The position numbers were made by a program, and so were the translations under genes. A stretch of 64,000 nt of DNA, from positions 3,877,501 to 3,941,500 of the forward strand of contig NZ_CP009452.1 in NCBI RefSeq assembly GCF_001278035.1, written 5' to 3'. Within the stretch, counting starts at the first letter, position 1. The number at the start of each line of letters is the position of its first letter. The stretch is from Sphingopyxis sp. 113P3. GTDB lineage: Bacteria; Pseudomonadota; Alphaproteobacteria; Sphingomonadales; Sphingomonadaceae. This document shows positions 53,145 through 62,941 of the stretch, piece after piece. The notes beneath the pieces were generated by a model, which had not been told where the DNA came from, did not search any database, and worked only from the letters and a program-made list of their open reading frames with translations.

Positions 53145-55307
53145 ATGTCCATTCGAAGCCTCGTCAGCGGCATTGCGATTTCCGCCGCTTTGATTGTGTC
53201 CGAAAGCGCCTATGCCCAGGATGCAGGTCCGTCGGCCGAGGTCGGAGGTGAGACGGCTGTTGAAGACATCATCGTTACTGCGCAACGACGCGAGGAAAGA
53301 CTCCAGGACGTTCCGATCTCGATCACGGCGGTCACTGGTGACAGCCTGTTGAAGGCAGGCGTCACCGACACGCGTCAACTCACCCAGACTGTTCCGGGCG
53401 TCGTTTTCTCGCGCGTCAACTCAAGCTTTCAGCCTTATATTCGTGGCGTCGGAACGCGCAATGCCAATATCGGGGATGAATCGAACGTCTCGCTCTACAT
53501 CGATGGAATCTATCAGCCTGTGATGTCGTCGCTTGGTTTCGATCTGATCGCCATCAAGCGCGTTGAAGTGCTTCGCGGTCCGCAAGGCACCTTGTTCGGC
53601 CGCAACTCGACAGGCGGCCTCATCAACGTGATCACGCCCGACCCCAGCTTCACACCGGAGGGCCGTTTCGTGCTTCGTGGCGGCAACTATGGTGAGAAAT
53701 CCGTCCAAGGTTATTTCACCACCGGCCTGACTGACACTCTCGCGATCGATATTTCAGGCAGCGTCTACCGCGACACGGGATTCGTCAAGGATCTAGTCCG
53801 CGGCGGACATACCGGCGACCGGTCGTCCGACGTGATCCGCGGGAAGCTGATGTTCCAACCAAGCCCCGATTTCAAGGCCATCCTTTCGGGCAGCCATACG
53901 CGCTATGCCGATAGCTCGTCCGTGTCCGTGCAGCCCCTGAACGGCAACACCAGCGCACGCAACACCCCGCCGATGACGATCATCGCCAGCAACCCCTGGG
54001 AAAGCGCGCTGACCAACGAAAGCGGTTCGAAAGCGAGTACCGATCAGGTTGCGTTCCAAACCGAGTGGAATCTCGGTGGCGTGACCCTGGCGACGACATC
54101 GGCCTATATCACCAGCACCGCCCAGTCGTTGACGGACAGCGACGCAACGCCAAAGGCGATCCAGCGCGTCGAGGCCAATCAGGCTTCGGAATACTGGTCC
54201 AATGAGGTGCGTCTGCTGTCGAATGGCAGCGGTGCCTTTTCGTGGATCGTCGGCGGCTTTCTGTTCTCGGGCAAGGGGGAGTTCAACCCGCTCATTATCT
54301 TTGGCGCCAATGATGCCACGGCGACCGCGACGCATACCCAGCAGGAAGTCGATTCCTACGCTGTATTCGGCGAAGGCACGATCCGTCTGGGCGATCGCCT
54401 CTCCTTCATCGGCGGCGTTCGTTATACGGACGAGAAGCGCAACTATGAGGCCGATCGGGCTGGCACCTTCCTGGTTCCGCTCCAGGAAGCATCGTTCGAC
54501 AAGATCACCTTTCGTGCCTCGGCACAGTATAAGTTCACTGATCGCGTCAACATGTATGCCAGCTACAGCCGTGGCTTCAAAAGCGGGGTATACAATGGCT
54601 TCGCCACCTCGCTTTCGGCTGCCGCGCCTGTCCGTCCCGAACAACTTGACGCCTATGAGATTGGCTTCAAATCCGACATCGCCGACTGGCTCCGTATGAA
54701 CGGCGCGATATTCCACTACGACTATACGGACATTCAGCAGTCCGCCCGCGATCCCGCAACCAACCTCGTGGTGTTGCTGAACGCGGCAACTGCAAAGGTG
54801 GATGGTGCAGAGATCGAAGCAACGATGAAATTCGGGCGCAATTTGAACGTCCGCGGCTATGCCACCTATCTGAAAGCGCGCTACGATGCATTTCCCGGCG
54901 CGCAGATCTACACGCCGCGAACGGATGGGCTTGGCGGTAACGACGTCACGGTGCCTTACGATGCATCCGGCAAGAACATGATCCGCGCGCCTCGCACGAC
55001 CTTCGGCGTCAGCTTCGACTATACCGCCGAGACGGAGGCTGGAGATATCGGCTTCGCTGGTAATGTTTTCCATTCCGCGAAATATTTCTGGGACTTCCAG
55101 AACCGGCTGACCCAGCCCGCCTACACGCTGGTCAACGGCGAGATATCGTTTTCGCCAGCCGGTGAACCCGGAATTCGCCTGAGCATATGGGGACGCAACC
55201 TCACCAATGAGATTGTCTACTCCCAGATGACGTCGACAACGACTGCCGATGTAGTGGGCTTTGAACGGCCCCGCAGTTATGGCGGTTCAGTGTCGTTCAC
55301 CTTCTAG
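53145..55307 (+). CDS. TonB-dependent outer-membrane receptor
   Basis: A 720-residue receptor with a signal peptide (SESAYAQD, cleavage about residue 24), TonB-box region DIIVTAQRREERLQDVPIS, plug YIRGVGTRNANIGDESN and EVLRGPQGTLFGRNSTGG, and a barrel ending in VSFTF. It closely follows the receptor at 31081 in sequence and length. A GGGAGGGG lies just before the ATG. It begins the second plus-strand run; its stop overlaps the hydratase GTG by one base. Confidence 0.93.
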   Translation: MSIRSLVSGIAISAALIVSESAYAQDAGPSAEVGGETAVEDIIVTAQRREERLQDVPISITAVTGDSLLKAGVTDTRQLTQTVPGVVFSRVNSSFQPYIRGVGTRNANIGDESNVSLYIDGIYQPVMSSLGFDLIAIKRVEVLRGPQGTLFGRNSTGGLINVITPDPSFTPEGRFVLRGGNYGEKSVQGYFTTGLTDTLAIDISGSVYRDTGFVKDLVRGGHTGDRSSDVIRGKLMFQPSPDFKAILSGSHTRYADSSSVSVQPLNGNTSARNTPPMTIIASNPWESALTNESGSKASTDQVAFQTEWNLGGVTLATTSAYITSTAQSLTDSDATPKAIQRVEANQASEYWSNEVRLLSNGSGAFSWIVGGFLFSGKGEFNPLIIFGANDATATATHTQQEVDSYAVFGEGTIRLGDRLSFIGGVRYTDEKRNYEADRAGTFLVPLQEASFDKITFRASAQYKFTDRVNMYASYSRGFKSGVYNGFATSLSAAAPVRPEQLDAYEIGFKSDIADWLRMNGAIFHYDYTDIQQSARDPATNLVVLLNAATAKVDGAEIEATMKFGRNLNVRGYATYLKARYDAFPGAQIYTPRTDGLGGNDVTVPYDASGKNMIRAPRTTFGVSFDYTAETEAGDIGFAGNVFHSAKYFWDFQNRLTQPAYTLVNGEISFSPAGEPGIRLSIWGRNLTNEIVYSQMTSTTTADVVGFERPRSYGGSVSFTF

Positions 55308-56092
55308 TGTCGGACGAACGCCCAGTTCTGACGTTGACCGACCAGCTCGCGGCCGATCAGGCCGACGAGTTGGTCGTCTCTGACATCAACACGACTCGGC
55401 TGATCATCTTTAATCGGCCGGCGGCGCGCAACGCGCTTACCAATGCCATGAAGGCAGCGATCGTGGCCCATCTCGCCGATGCAGCCAACGATGATTCGAT
55501 CAGGACCGTTGTCGTCACCGGGGCGCACGGCGCCTTCTCTGCCGGCGCCGATATCAAGGAACTTCGAGCGGGAGCACCCCGCATCCGCCACAACCCGGCC
55601 GAGGCGCTCCGCGCATTTCCCAAGCCGGTGATCGCCGCGGTCGATGGCCCGTGCGCAACCGGTGCGCTGGAAGTCGCTCTGTCCTGCAGCTTCATCCTTG
55701 CATCGCGCAGGGCGCGGTTCGCCGACACCCATGCCAAGGTCGGCCTGATCGCGGGCTGGGGAATGAGCGCCCTGCTGCCGCGCGCCATCGGCCGGCGCCG
55801 TGCCAGCCAGATCATGTCGACCGGTGAGTTCATCGACGCGACGACCGCGTATGAATGGGGGCTCGTCAACGAAGTTGTCGACGGCGACGTGACGGCGCGC
55901 GCGGTCGAGATCGCGGGTCAGATGGCCGCCAATCCGCGCGCTTCCGTCGAGGCGCAGATCCGCGCGATGATCGACGGCGAAGGGGCCTCGCTCGGCGACG
56001 CACTGGCAATCGAGGAACGAATGAAGGAAATGTGGCGAGCGGGCAAGCCGGACCTCTTTGCATCCGATGCAGCCACGAAGGCGCCCCGGTGA
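55307..56092 (+). CDS. Enoyl-CoA hydratase-family protein
   Basis: A 261-residue crotonase-fold protein. Oxyanion-hole segments are GAFSAGADIKEL and GPCATGALEVAL; the next helix reads KVGLIAGWGMSALLPRAIG, without the Glu found in classical hydratases at this point, which suggests a specialised reaction. The GTG at 55307 overlaps the receptor stop by one base; the N-terminus (about 24 residues before the core) is longer than usual, so the real start may be further in. Confidence 0.83.
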   Translation: MSDERPVLTLTDQLAADQADELVVSDINTTRLIIFNRPAARNALTNAMKAAIVAHLADAANDDSIRTVVVTGAHGAFSAGADIKELRAGAPRIRHNPAEALRAFPKPVIAAVDGPCATGALEVALSCSFILASRRARFADTHAKVGLIAGWGMSALLPRAIGRRRASQIMSTGEFIDATTAYEWGLVNEVVDGDVTARAVEIAGQMAANPRASVEAQIRAMIDGEGASLGDALAIEERMKEMWRAGKPDLFASDAATKAPR

Positions 56093-56105
56093 CGAAAGAA
56101 CAGAT

Positions 56106-57674
56106 GTGACACCCCTTTCCAGTCAGCAATTTGCCCCAGCACCCGCAACGACGCAGGTCGGCGGCCCCGCAATATTGAGCGCGGACCTTCCGACGTTCAG
56201 CGATCTGCTTTCGGCAGCCGCCGGAACCTTTCCTGATCAAGAGGCGTTCGTGCATGGCGGCGAGCGGCTCAACTATGACGAGTGGCTCGACCAGTCGCTC
56301 CGGGTTGCTGCCGTCTTCGCTGATCGCGGCGCAAAGCCGGGCGACATCATCCTCATCGGCATCGAGAGCTCGATCGACTTCGCGGTCTGTTTCGCCGCCG
56401 CCCAGTTGCTCGGTGCAATCGCAAGTGGCGTCAACACGCGACTTGGCCGACGCGAGATCGACAGCATTGTCGAGCGCTCCGAGGCGGCGCTCATCATACT
56501 CGAAGACGGCGCGGCGGTACCGGCCGCGAGCCCACAGGTCGTCCGTCGGTCCGAACTCGCCGCCTTGCGGCGTAGGCCGGTCAAGGCCACGCCCCATGTC
56601 GGCGATCCTCACGATCTCGCGGTGATCATCTGGACCAGCGGCACGACTGGACTGCCGAAGGGCGCGTGCTTCACGCACGACAATCTGCGCAACGCCGTAC
56701 GCACGGCAGGCCCGGTCGCCGGACCGTTCGCGCGCAAGCTGAGTTCGGTCCCGTTCGCTCATGCCGGTTTCATGTCCAAGGGCTGGGAGCAGGTGGCGTT
56801 CGGCATGACACTGGTCATTTCCTCCACTCCATGGACCGCCGACGCGATGCTGCGGTTGCTGGTCGAAGAGCGGATCAGCATCGCCGGCGCGGTCCCGACA
56901 CAATGGATCAAGCTGCTCGCGCATCCCGGACTGGCTGCCGCCGATCTCTCGCACGTTCAGGTCGGCATCACCGCCACCGCGCCGGCCTCGCCCGAACTGA
57001 TCGAGCAGGTCTCGCACGCATTGGATGCCCCGCTGATCGTGCGCTATTCGATGACTGAATGTCCGTCGATGACCGGCACGCGGGTCGGCGACAGCGCCGA
57101 AGTACAGTATCGTACCGTCGGACGCGCGCAAGACGGCGTCGAACTCAAGATGCTCGACGACGATCGTAACGAAGTACCGCATGGCGAGGTCGGACGGATC
57201 GCGGTGCGCTCGCCGGCGGTCACTATCGGCTATTGGCAAGATCCGGAGCGTACCGCCGAAGCGCTCACGCCCGATGGCTGGCTGATCACCAGTGACTATG
57301 GCCGTTTCGACGACAATGGCAATGTGATCCTCGCCGGCCGATCCAACGAGATGTACATCCGCGGCGGCTACAATGTGTATCCGATCGAGGTGGAACGTGT
57401 GATCGGCGAGCTGCCAAGCGTGGCCGCCGTAGCAGTGGTGGGTACAGCGGCACCAGCGATCGGAGAAGTCGGCATCGCTTTCGTCGTTCCGGTCGATCCG
57501 CAGCACCCGCCCACCCTCACCGATGTGCGGGCCAAGGTTCTGGCCGAGCTTGCCGATTACAAGGCTCCCGACCAACTGGTGCTGCTCGACGCCCTGCCAC
57601 TCACGCCAATGATGAAAGTGGACAAGCACGCGCTCAAACAGCGCGCCGCCGCACTGAAATCGACACGTGGCTGA
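56106..57674 (+). CDS. AMP-binding acyl-CoA synthetase
   Basis: A 522-residue ANL ligase. Motifs: IIWTSGTTGLPKGACFTHDN (P-loop near residue 180), YSMTECP, SGNEMYIRGGYNVYPIEVE region and the catalytic-Lys end MMKVDKHALKQ. The GTG at 56106 is 13 bases after the hydratase stop; the frame is open to 56058. It overlaps the following MFS gene by eight bases. Likely activates an acid released by the hydrolases or taken up by the receptor. Confidence 0.9.
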   Translation: MTPLSSQQFAPAPATTQVGGPAILSADLPTFSDLLSAAAGTFPDQEAFVHGGERLNYDEWLDQSLRVAAVFADRGAKPGDIILIGIESSIDFAVCFAAAQLLGAIASGVNTRLGRREIDSIVERSEAALIILEDGAAVPAASPQVVRRSELAALRRRPVKATPHVGDPHDLAVIIWTSGTTGLPKGACFTHDNLRNAVRTAGPVAGPFARKLSSVPFAHAGFMSKGWEQVAFGMTLVISSTPWTADAMLRLLVEERISIAGAVPTQWIKLLAHPGLAAADLSHVQVGITATAPASPELIEQVSHALDAPLIVRYSMTECPSMTGTRVGDSAEVQYRTVGRAQDGVELKMLDDDRNEVPHGEVGRIAVRSPAVTIGYWQDPERTAEALTPDGWLITSDYGRFDDNGNVILAGRSNEMYIRGGYNVYPIEVERVIGELPSVAAVAVVGTAAPAIGEVGIAFVVPVDPQHPPTLTDVRAKVLAELADYKAPDQLVLLDALPLTPMMKVDKHALKQRAAALKSTRG

Positions 57675-59010
57675 ACCGGCCCCTTCCCGCATGCGCAAAC
57701 AAGATAATCGAGTTCAGATCGGCGCGTGGTGGATGCTGGCGGTGCTTCTCACCCTTTACACGTTGTCTTTCGTCGATCGTATCGTCATCTCGATGCTGGT
57801 CGATCCGATCAAGCAGACGCTTGGCCTTTCCGACGTCGATATGGGCATCGTCATCGGCCCTGGATTCGGCGTCGCCTACTGCATTTTCGGCTATATTTTC
57901 GGCCTGGCCGCCGACCGCCTGTCTCGGCGCCATGTGATCTATGGCGGAGTGACATTGTGGTCGCTCTCGGCCGGGCTCAGCGGGCTCGCCGGCAATTTCA
58001 TCGGACTTCTCGGCTTTCGCGCAGGCGTGGGCGCGGGCGAAGCCGCACTCACCCCGGCCGCCTACTCGCTCATCACCGATCGCTTTCCACACCGGCGGCT
58101 CACCACCGCCATGGCGATCTATCAGATGGGCGCCAAGCTCGGGGCGTCTGTGGCATTCGCCGTGGGCGGCATCAGCATCGCCTTCGCGACAACGTTGCAG
58201 CACCAGAACTGGCCGGTCATTGGGACGATGGAGCCCTGGCAGATTGCGCTGGGGCTGACCGGCCTTCCGGGCGCAGCCCTGGCACTGCTCGTCTACACCT
58301 TCCACGAGCCCGTGCGTGACGCTACGATCAAGGAAAAAGCCGACAGAGCGCCCTTGCTGCAATTCATGCGCGCGGAACGGCAGGCGTTGCTGCCAATGGC
58401 GATCGGCTTCGCATCGATCGCCATCACCATGTATAGTCTGACATCGTGGACGCCGACTTATATGAGTCGGCAGTTCGACTGGCACCCCGCGCAATATGGG
58501 CCTGCGCTCAGCGTGATCAGCCTGCTGGGCGCCGGTTCGATGATCGTCAAAGGGATGATCGTCGACTGGCTCTATGGCCGCGGCATCCGCGACGCCCACC
58601 TGCGCTTCTTCACCTGGCTGCTCGCAGCGACAACACCTTTGGGAGCCGTCGCATTTTTCATCAGAGATCCATGGGTGTTCCTGGTGGTGTATGCGATCAT
58701 GCAAGTGGTCGCGCTGCAATTCGTGGTGTTCATGGGCGCCACGCTTCAGTTGCTCGTGCCGCCGGAGCTTCGCGGGCAGATCACCGGACTGTTCCTCGGC
58801 TTCTTCACCTTGCTCGGGCTCGGCGCCGGTCCGACCTTCACGGCATTGCTGACCGACTATCTGTTTCGCGACGAGGCGAAGCTGGGCTACTCGCTGGCGG
58901 TGACCACCTGCCTGACGATCCCGCTGGCATGGCTCTCATTACGCGCCGCACTGGCGCCCGTTAACGCCGCCTTCGACCGACGCGACGCCGCCGCAGGCAG
59001 CGTCACCTGA
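57667..59010 (+). CDS. MFS transporter, spinster-like
   Basis: A 447-residue carrier with about 12 membrane segments (LSFVDRIVISMLVDPIKQTL, then LSDVDMGIVIGPGF). The GTG start lies within the acyl-CoA synthetase stop region; an ATG at 57691 is also in frame. It is followed after 34 bases by a second, related MFS gene on the same strand. Confidence 0.86.
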   Translation: MAEPAPSRMRKQDNRVQIGAWWMLAVLLTLYTLSFVDRIVISMLVDPIKQTLGLSDVDMGIVIGPGFGVAYCIFGYIFGLAADRLSRRHVIYGGVTLWSLSAGLSGLAGNFIGLLGFRAGVGAGEAALTPAAYSLITDRFPHRRLTTAMAIYQMGAKLGASVAFAVGGISIAFATTLQHQNWPVIGTMEPWQIALGLTGLPGAALALLVYTFHEPVRDATIKEKADRAPLLQFMRAERQALLPMAIGFASIAITMYSLTSWTPTYMSRQFDWHPAQYGPALSVISLLGAGSMIVKGMIVDWLYGRGIRDAHLRFFTWLLAATTPLGAVAFFIRDPWVFLVVYAIMQVVALQFVVFMGATLQLLVPPELRGQITGLFLGFFTLLGLGAGPTFTALLTDYLFRDEAKLGYSLAVTTCLTIPLAWLSLRAALAPVNAAFDRRDAAAGSVT

Positions 59011-59044
59011 TGCACGCTGAACCTGCCCGATCGCATTTGATCGC

Positions 59045-60352
59045 ATGACCAATACCCTTCCTTCGGCGAAGGCCGCATGGACCAGTGTCGCGGTCTTGTT
59101 CGTCTATTCGGTGTTCGCGATGGTCGATCGCCAGATCATGACGATGCTGGTCGATCCCATCCGCCGGGATCTCGGTATCAGCGATGTCGAGGCGAGCCTG
59201 CTGCTCGGTCTGTCCTTTGCGCTTTTCTACACCACGGTCGGGGTTGCCATGGGCTGGGTAGCCGATCACGTCTCGCGACGCGCATTGATCGGGGTCAGCG
59301 TCGCGCTGTGGGGCTTGGCCTCAGCGGCCTGCGGTCTTGCGTCGAACTTTACCGAGTTGTTCATCGCGCGCATGCTGGTCGGCGTGGGAGAGGCGGCGCT
59401 TGGACCCGCCGCCTATTCGATGATCGCAGACTCCTTTCCCCGCCACAGACTGTCGCTTGCCATGTCGGTGTTCATCATGGGCGGTCTCGTCGGCGGTGCG
59501 ATCGCACTTCTCGCCGGCGGCTTCGTCATCAGCTGGAGCACCACGCATGCCAGCATCACACTGCCGCTATTAGGCAATCTGCATAGCTGGCGATTGGTCT
59601 TCTTCGTGACCGGCGTGCCAGGCCCTCTGCTCGCGCTCCTCGTTCTGCTGCTGCGCGAACCGGCGCGCGTCGGCAAGCCGATCACAGATGACGGCACGCC
59701 AGCCGGCCTCGCGCCGTTTCTGCAGGCCAACTGGCGGTTGCTCGCCCTGCTGTGCGTTGGCTTCGGCGCGATGAGCATGATCGTCAACTCGACCTTCGCT
59801 TGGACTCCCACCATTCTCGGACGCAGCTTCGGAGCCTCGCCCCTCGACATCGGCGTGGTGATGTCGCTGCTGGTGCTCTTCGCAGGGCTGCCTGGCCAGC
59901 TGGCGACCGGCTGGTGGGTCGACCGGCGCCACGAATGTGGCGACTTCTCCGCAAATCTTCGCCTCTTTCCGCTCACGCTGCCATTCGCCGCCGCTTGCGG
60001 CATTCTGGCATTGCTGTCGGAACGTCTGCCGGTGTTCGGGATGGCGATGATCCCGTACTATTTCTTCGCGATGACCTTTCTCGGCGTCGCCGCCGCAGCG
60101 CTTCAGATGATCACACCGAGCGAGTTGCGAGGAAGGGTCTCCGGCCTGTTCATTATGATCATCACGCTGATCGGGTTTGGCCTCGGCCCCACGCTGGTGG
60201 CGGCGATCTCGACCGCCCTCGATCCGGCCGGACTAGCGATCGGCAAGGCGCTTGCCGTCGTGATTGGCGCCGCCGCCGGCGTCGCCACACTATCGCTGAC
60301 GCTCGCGCTGAAACGCTTTCGCGAAGCGTTACACGCCGAGCAGCCTCAATAA
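59045..60352 (+). CDS. MFS transporter, spinster-like
   Basis: A 435-residue carrier similar in form to the one just upstream ([20 protein letters not shown], then [15 protein letters not shown]). The two genes are probably old duplicates that now differ in substrate. Its stop overlaps the end of the converging aldolase gene by seven bases. Confidence 0.88.
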   Translation: MTNTLPSAKAAWTSVAVLFVYSVFAMVDRQIMTMLVDPIRRDLGISDVEASLLLGLSFALFYTTVGVAMGWVADHVSRRALIGVSVALWGLASAACGLASNFTELFIARMLVGVGEAALGPAAYSMIADSFPRHRLSLAMSVFIMGGLVGGAIALLAGGFVISWSTTHASITLPLLGNLHSWRLVFFVTGVPGPLLALLVLLLREPARVGKPITDDGTPAGLAPFLQANWRLLALLCVGFGAMSMIVNSTFAWTPTILGRSFGASPLDIGVVMSLLVLFAGLPGQLATGWWVDRRHECGDFSANLRLFPLTLPFAAACGILALLSERLPVFGMAMIPYYFFAMTFLGVAAAALQMITPSELRGRVSGLFIMIITLIGFGLGPTLVAAISTALDPAGLAIGKALAVVIGAAAGVATLSLTLALKRFREALHAEQPQ

Positions 60353-61134
60353 GTCCCGGCCGGCTGGGGCGGTGCGCCCGCCCCTCGTCCGAACTCCGCT
60401 GCCAGCGCGTCGGTCGCACGTACCATCAAGCCCATGTCGGTGCCGACTGCAACGAACACGCAACCAAGTTCAAGATAGCGCTGCGCCGTCGCGACATCCG
60501 CACTCAGAATACCCGGCGCCTTCCCCGCCGTGAGGATCGCCGAGATCGCATCCTCGATCCGTCCCGCCACCTCGGCATGAGCCGGCTGGCCGCGATGGCC
60601 CAGCGAAGCGGACAGATCACTTGGGCCGATGAATACACCATCCACCCCTTCGACCGAGGCGATCGCGGCGACCGCGTCGATCGCCTCGCGCGTTTCGACC
60701 TGCACCAGAAGACAGATCTCGTCATCCGCGGTGGCGAGATAGCTGCGATCCCGCCCCCAGCGCGAGGCGCGGCTCGTCGCGACACCTCTGACACCCGCCG
60801 GCGGGTAGCGACAGGCGCGCACAAGCTCCGCCGCCTCGTCGGCACTATTGACCATCGGGACCAGCAGCGTCTGGAAGCCCAGATCAAGGTACTGCTTGAT
60901 CAGCCACGGCGCACCGACCGGAGGGCGGCCGATGGCATGCGCCTTCGTACCGCTGACCGCCTGGAGTTGCGTCAACAGCACAGGAATGTCCGTGGGGCTG
61001 TGCTCGCCATCGAAAAGCAGCCAATCAAAGCCGGCGCTCGCGCAGATCTCTGCCGTGTAGGAACTGCCGAGGCCCTGCCATAAGCCGATCTGCGGGCGTT
61101 GCTCGCGGAGCGCCCTTTTGAAGATATTGCTCAT
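60346..61134 (-). CDS. HpcH/HpaI-family aldolase
   Basis: A 262-residue pyruvate-class II aldolase with the full active-site set: FDGEHSPTD (His), AIGRPPVG (Arg), VQVETREA (metal-binding Glu) and [11 protein letters not shown] (metal-binding Asp), matching HpaI order. It splits 4-hydroxy-2-oxo acids to pyruvate and an aldehyde, the usual last step after meta-type ring cleavage. Same length as the aldolase at 4934 but clearly different in sequence. It is divergent from the acyl-CoA synthetase gene at 61373. Confidence 0.9.
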   Translation of the reverse strand: MSNIFKRALREQRPQIGLWQGLGSSYTAEICASAGFDWLLFDGEHSPTDIPVLLTQLQAVSGTKAHAIGRPPVGAPWLIKQYLDLGFQTLLVPMVNSADEAAELVRACRYPPAGVRGVATSRASRWGRDRSYLATADDEICLLVQVETREAIDAVAAIASVEGVDGVFIGPSDLSASLGHRGQPAHAEVAGRIEDAISAILTAGKAPGILSADVATAQRYLELGCVFVAVGTDMGLMVRATDALAAEFGRGAGAPPQPAGTY

Positions 61135-61262
61135 CGGGCCTTCATCTCCCCCAGTAGAAACGCGCGCCAGCGGATAAAGCTATTCGAAGCGATAGCGAAA
61201 TCCCATCGCTCGATCCGCGTCTTGCGAAATAGCCAGCCCCTTACCCCTTTCGGGGACAAGCC

Positions 61263-61279
61263 CATTGGAAAAGCCAATG
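61263..61279. promoter_or_regulatory. Inverted repeat in the aldolase/synthetase divergent gap
   Basis: CATTGG (61263-61268) and CCAATG (61274-61279) form a 6-bp inverted repeat with a 5-base spacer, in the 238-bp gap between the divergent genes. Candidate operator; a short CCCC/GGGG hairpin also lies at about 61246-61257. Confidence 0.3.
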
Positions 61280-61372
61280 ACTTGCAAAGCATCTGCACGC
61301 TAGCAGAATTGCGCGCGAGGCCCCTACTCGGATATCGACAAATCACATGTATTGAAACGAAAGAGGGCCGTA

Positions 61373-62941
61373 ATGTTTCTCCGAGACTTCGTGCGACGCT
61401 GTGCCGAGAAGTTTCCCGAAGACATCGCTTACGTCGATGCCGCTCGCCGCAGCAATTGGGCCGAGATGCATCGCCGGTCGAACCGGCTCGCCCGCGCGTT
61501 GCAAGGCCTCGGCATCGGCAAGGGCGTGAGTACCGCGATCCTGTCGCATAATCGCATCGAGGTCGCCGAACATTGGTTCGCCTGCATGAAAACCGGCTCC
61601 GTTCGCGCGGGACTGAATTGGCGCTATTCGTCGCGGGAGATGATGCACGTCATCCGCGACTGCGATGCGCGCGCGATTTTCATCGAGGCCCAATGCGTCG
61701 GCAGCCTGTCGGAGCATTTTGAAGAACTGGCCGCCGAAGGACGTATCCTGATCGGTTTCGGCGGCGCCCATGACCTGCCGGTCGATTACGAGAAGTTGAT
61801 CGCCGGAACCACGGGTGCGCCGGACCTGCCCCCGCTCGAGGAAGATGCGGTCGGCGCGATCGGCTATACCTCCGGCACCACCGGCAATCCCAAAGGCGTG
61901 CTGCTCAGCCACCGCAACCTGCTGACCTCGCTGGTGTTCAACAACATGGTGAATGGTTACACCAAGCAGGATCGCCGCATCTATGTGACGAATCCCGCCG
62001 GCATCAACATCAACACGATGTGCATGAACATCATCACCGGCATGACCACGGTGCTCGAAAACTTCCAGGCCGAACGCTTCCTCGACCTCATAGAGGAGCA
62101 TCGCATCACGACGGTTACGGTCGTGCCGACGATGCTGCGGCGCATCGTCGATGACGTGAAGGCCGGGCACTGGGACATCTCCTCCTTGCGCCAGGTCTGC
62201 TACGGCACCATGCCCGCGACGCCCGCATTGATCCGTGAAGCCTACTCGACCCTGAACTGTCAGTTCCTCAACCGCTATGGCGTATCGGAGTCGACCGGCT
62301 CGGTTGCGCTGCTGGACGATGTCGGGCATCGTCAGGCGCTCGATGGCGACATCGCCCTGCTTCGCTCGGTCGGCAAGGCGATGCCGCATGCCGACATCCA
62401 GATCCGCGATGAAGACGGCAACGAAGTCCCCCGCGGCGAACTCGGTCTGGTGTGGATTGGCGGCGACACGGTCATGCAGGGCTATCTCAACCTGCCCGAG
62501 CTCAACGCGAAGACGGTGTTTGGAAAATGGCTCAAGACCGGCGATTTCGGTCGGATGGATGAGCGCGGCTATGTGTTCCTCGGTGACCGTCAGCACAATA
62601 TGATCGTGACGGGTGGCTTCAACGTCTATCCGAACGCCGTCGAAAACGCGCTGGCGGAGTTCAAGGGCGTGGGCGAGGTCGCGGTCTTCGGCATGCCGCA
62701 TCCGCAATGGGGCGAGGCCGTGGTTGCGGCCGTGACCGTCTCCGGGGAGGCGGACGTGACCCCGGAGGCACTCGATCGCCACTGCCGCGAGAATGTGTCG
62801 AAGTTCGAGGTGCCCAAGCACATCGCCATCCTTCCCTCGCTACCGCGCGGCAATACCGACAAAGTCGACAAACGCGCGATTCAGGCGATGTTTGCGGAGC
62901 CGGGCAAATTGCCCTGGGCGATCGAGAAGGAGACCGCGTGA
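61373..62941 (+). CDS. AMP-binding acyl-CoA synthetase
   Basis: A 522-residue ANL ligase with GYTSGTTGNPKGVLLSHRN (P-loop), NRYGVSESTG, GGFNVYPNAVENALAE and the Lys-containing end TDKVDKRAIQ. It belongs to the fatty-/aromatic-acid CoA ligase group. ATG 61373 has AAGAGGG before it; a TTG at 61352 is in frame. The stop is coupled to the Rieske gene (TGATG), so activation and oxygenation probably serve the same pathway. Confidence 0.9.
   Translation: MFLRDFVRRCAEKFPEDIAYVDAARRSNWAEMHRRSNRLARALQGLGIGKGVSTAILSHNRIEVAEHWFACMKTGSVRAGLNWRYSSREMMHVIRDCDARAIFIEAQCVGSLSEHFEELAAEGRILIGFGGAHDLPVDYEKLIAGTTGAPDLPPLEEDAVGAIGYTSGTTGNPKGVLLSHRNLLTSLVFNNMVNGYTKQDRRIYVTNPAGININTMCMNIITGMTTVLENFQAERFLDLIEEHRITTVTVVPTMLRRIVDDVKAGHWDISSLRQVCYGTMPATPALIREAYSTLNCQFLNRYGVSESTGSVALLDDVGHRQALDGDIALLRSVGKAMPHADIQIRDEDGNEVPRGELGLVWIGGDTVMQGYLNLPELNAKTVFGKWLKTGDFGRMDERGYVFLGDRQHNMIVTGGFNVYPNAVENALAEFKGVGEVAVFGMPHPQWGEAVVAAVTVSGEADVTPEALDRHCRENVSKFEVPKHIAILPSLPRGNTDKVDKRAIQAMFAEPGKLPWAIEKETA

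Noticed and set aside
55866..57698. 610-residue minus-strand frame opposite hydratase and synthetase genes
   Set aside because: It spans two recognised genes and their junction and shows no motif of its own.
61343..62821. 492-residue minus-strand frame opposite an acyl-CoA synthetase
   Set aside because: The plus strand has the full set of ligase motifs, so this is a shadow.
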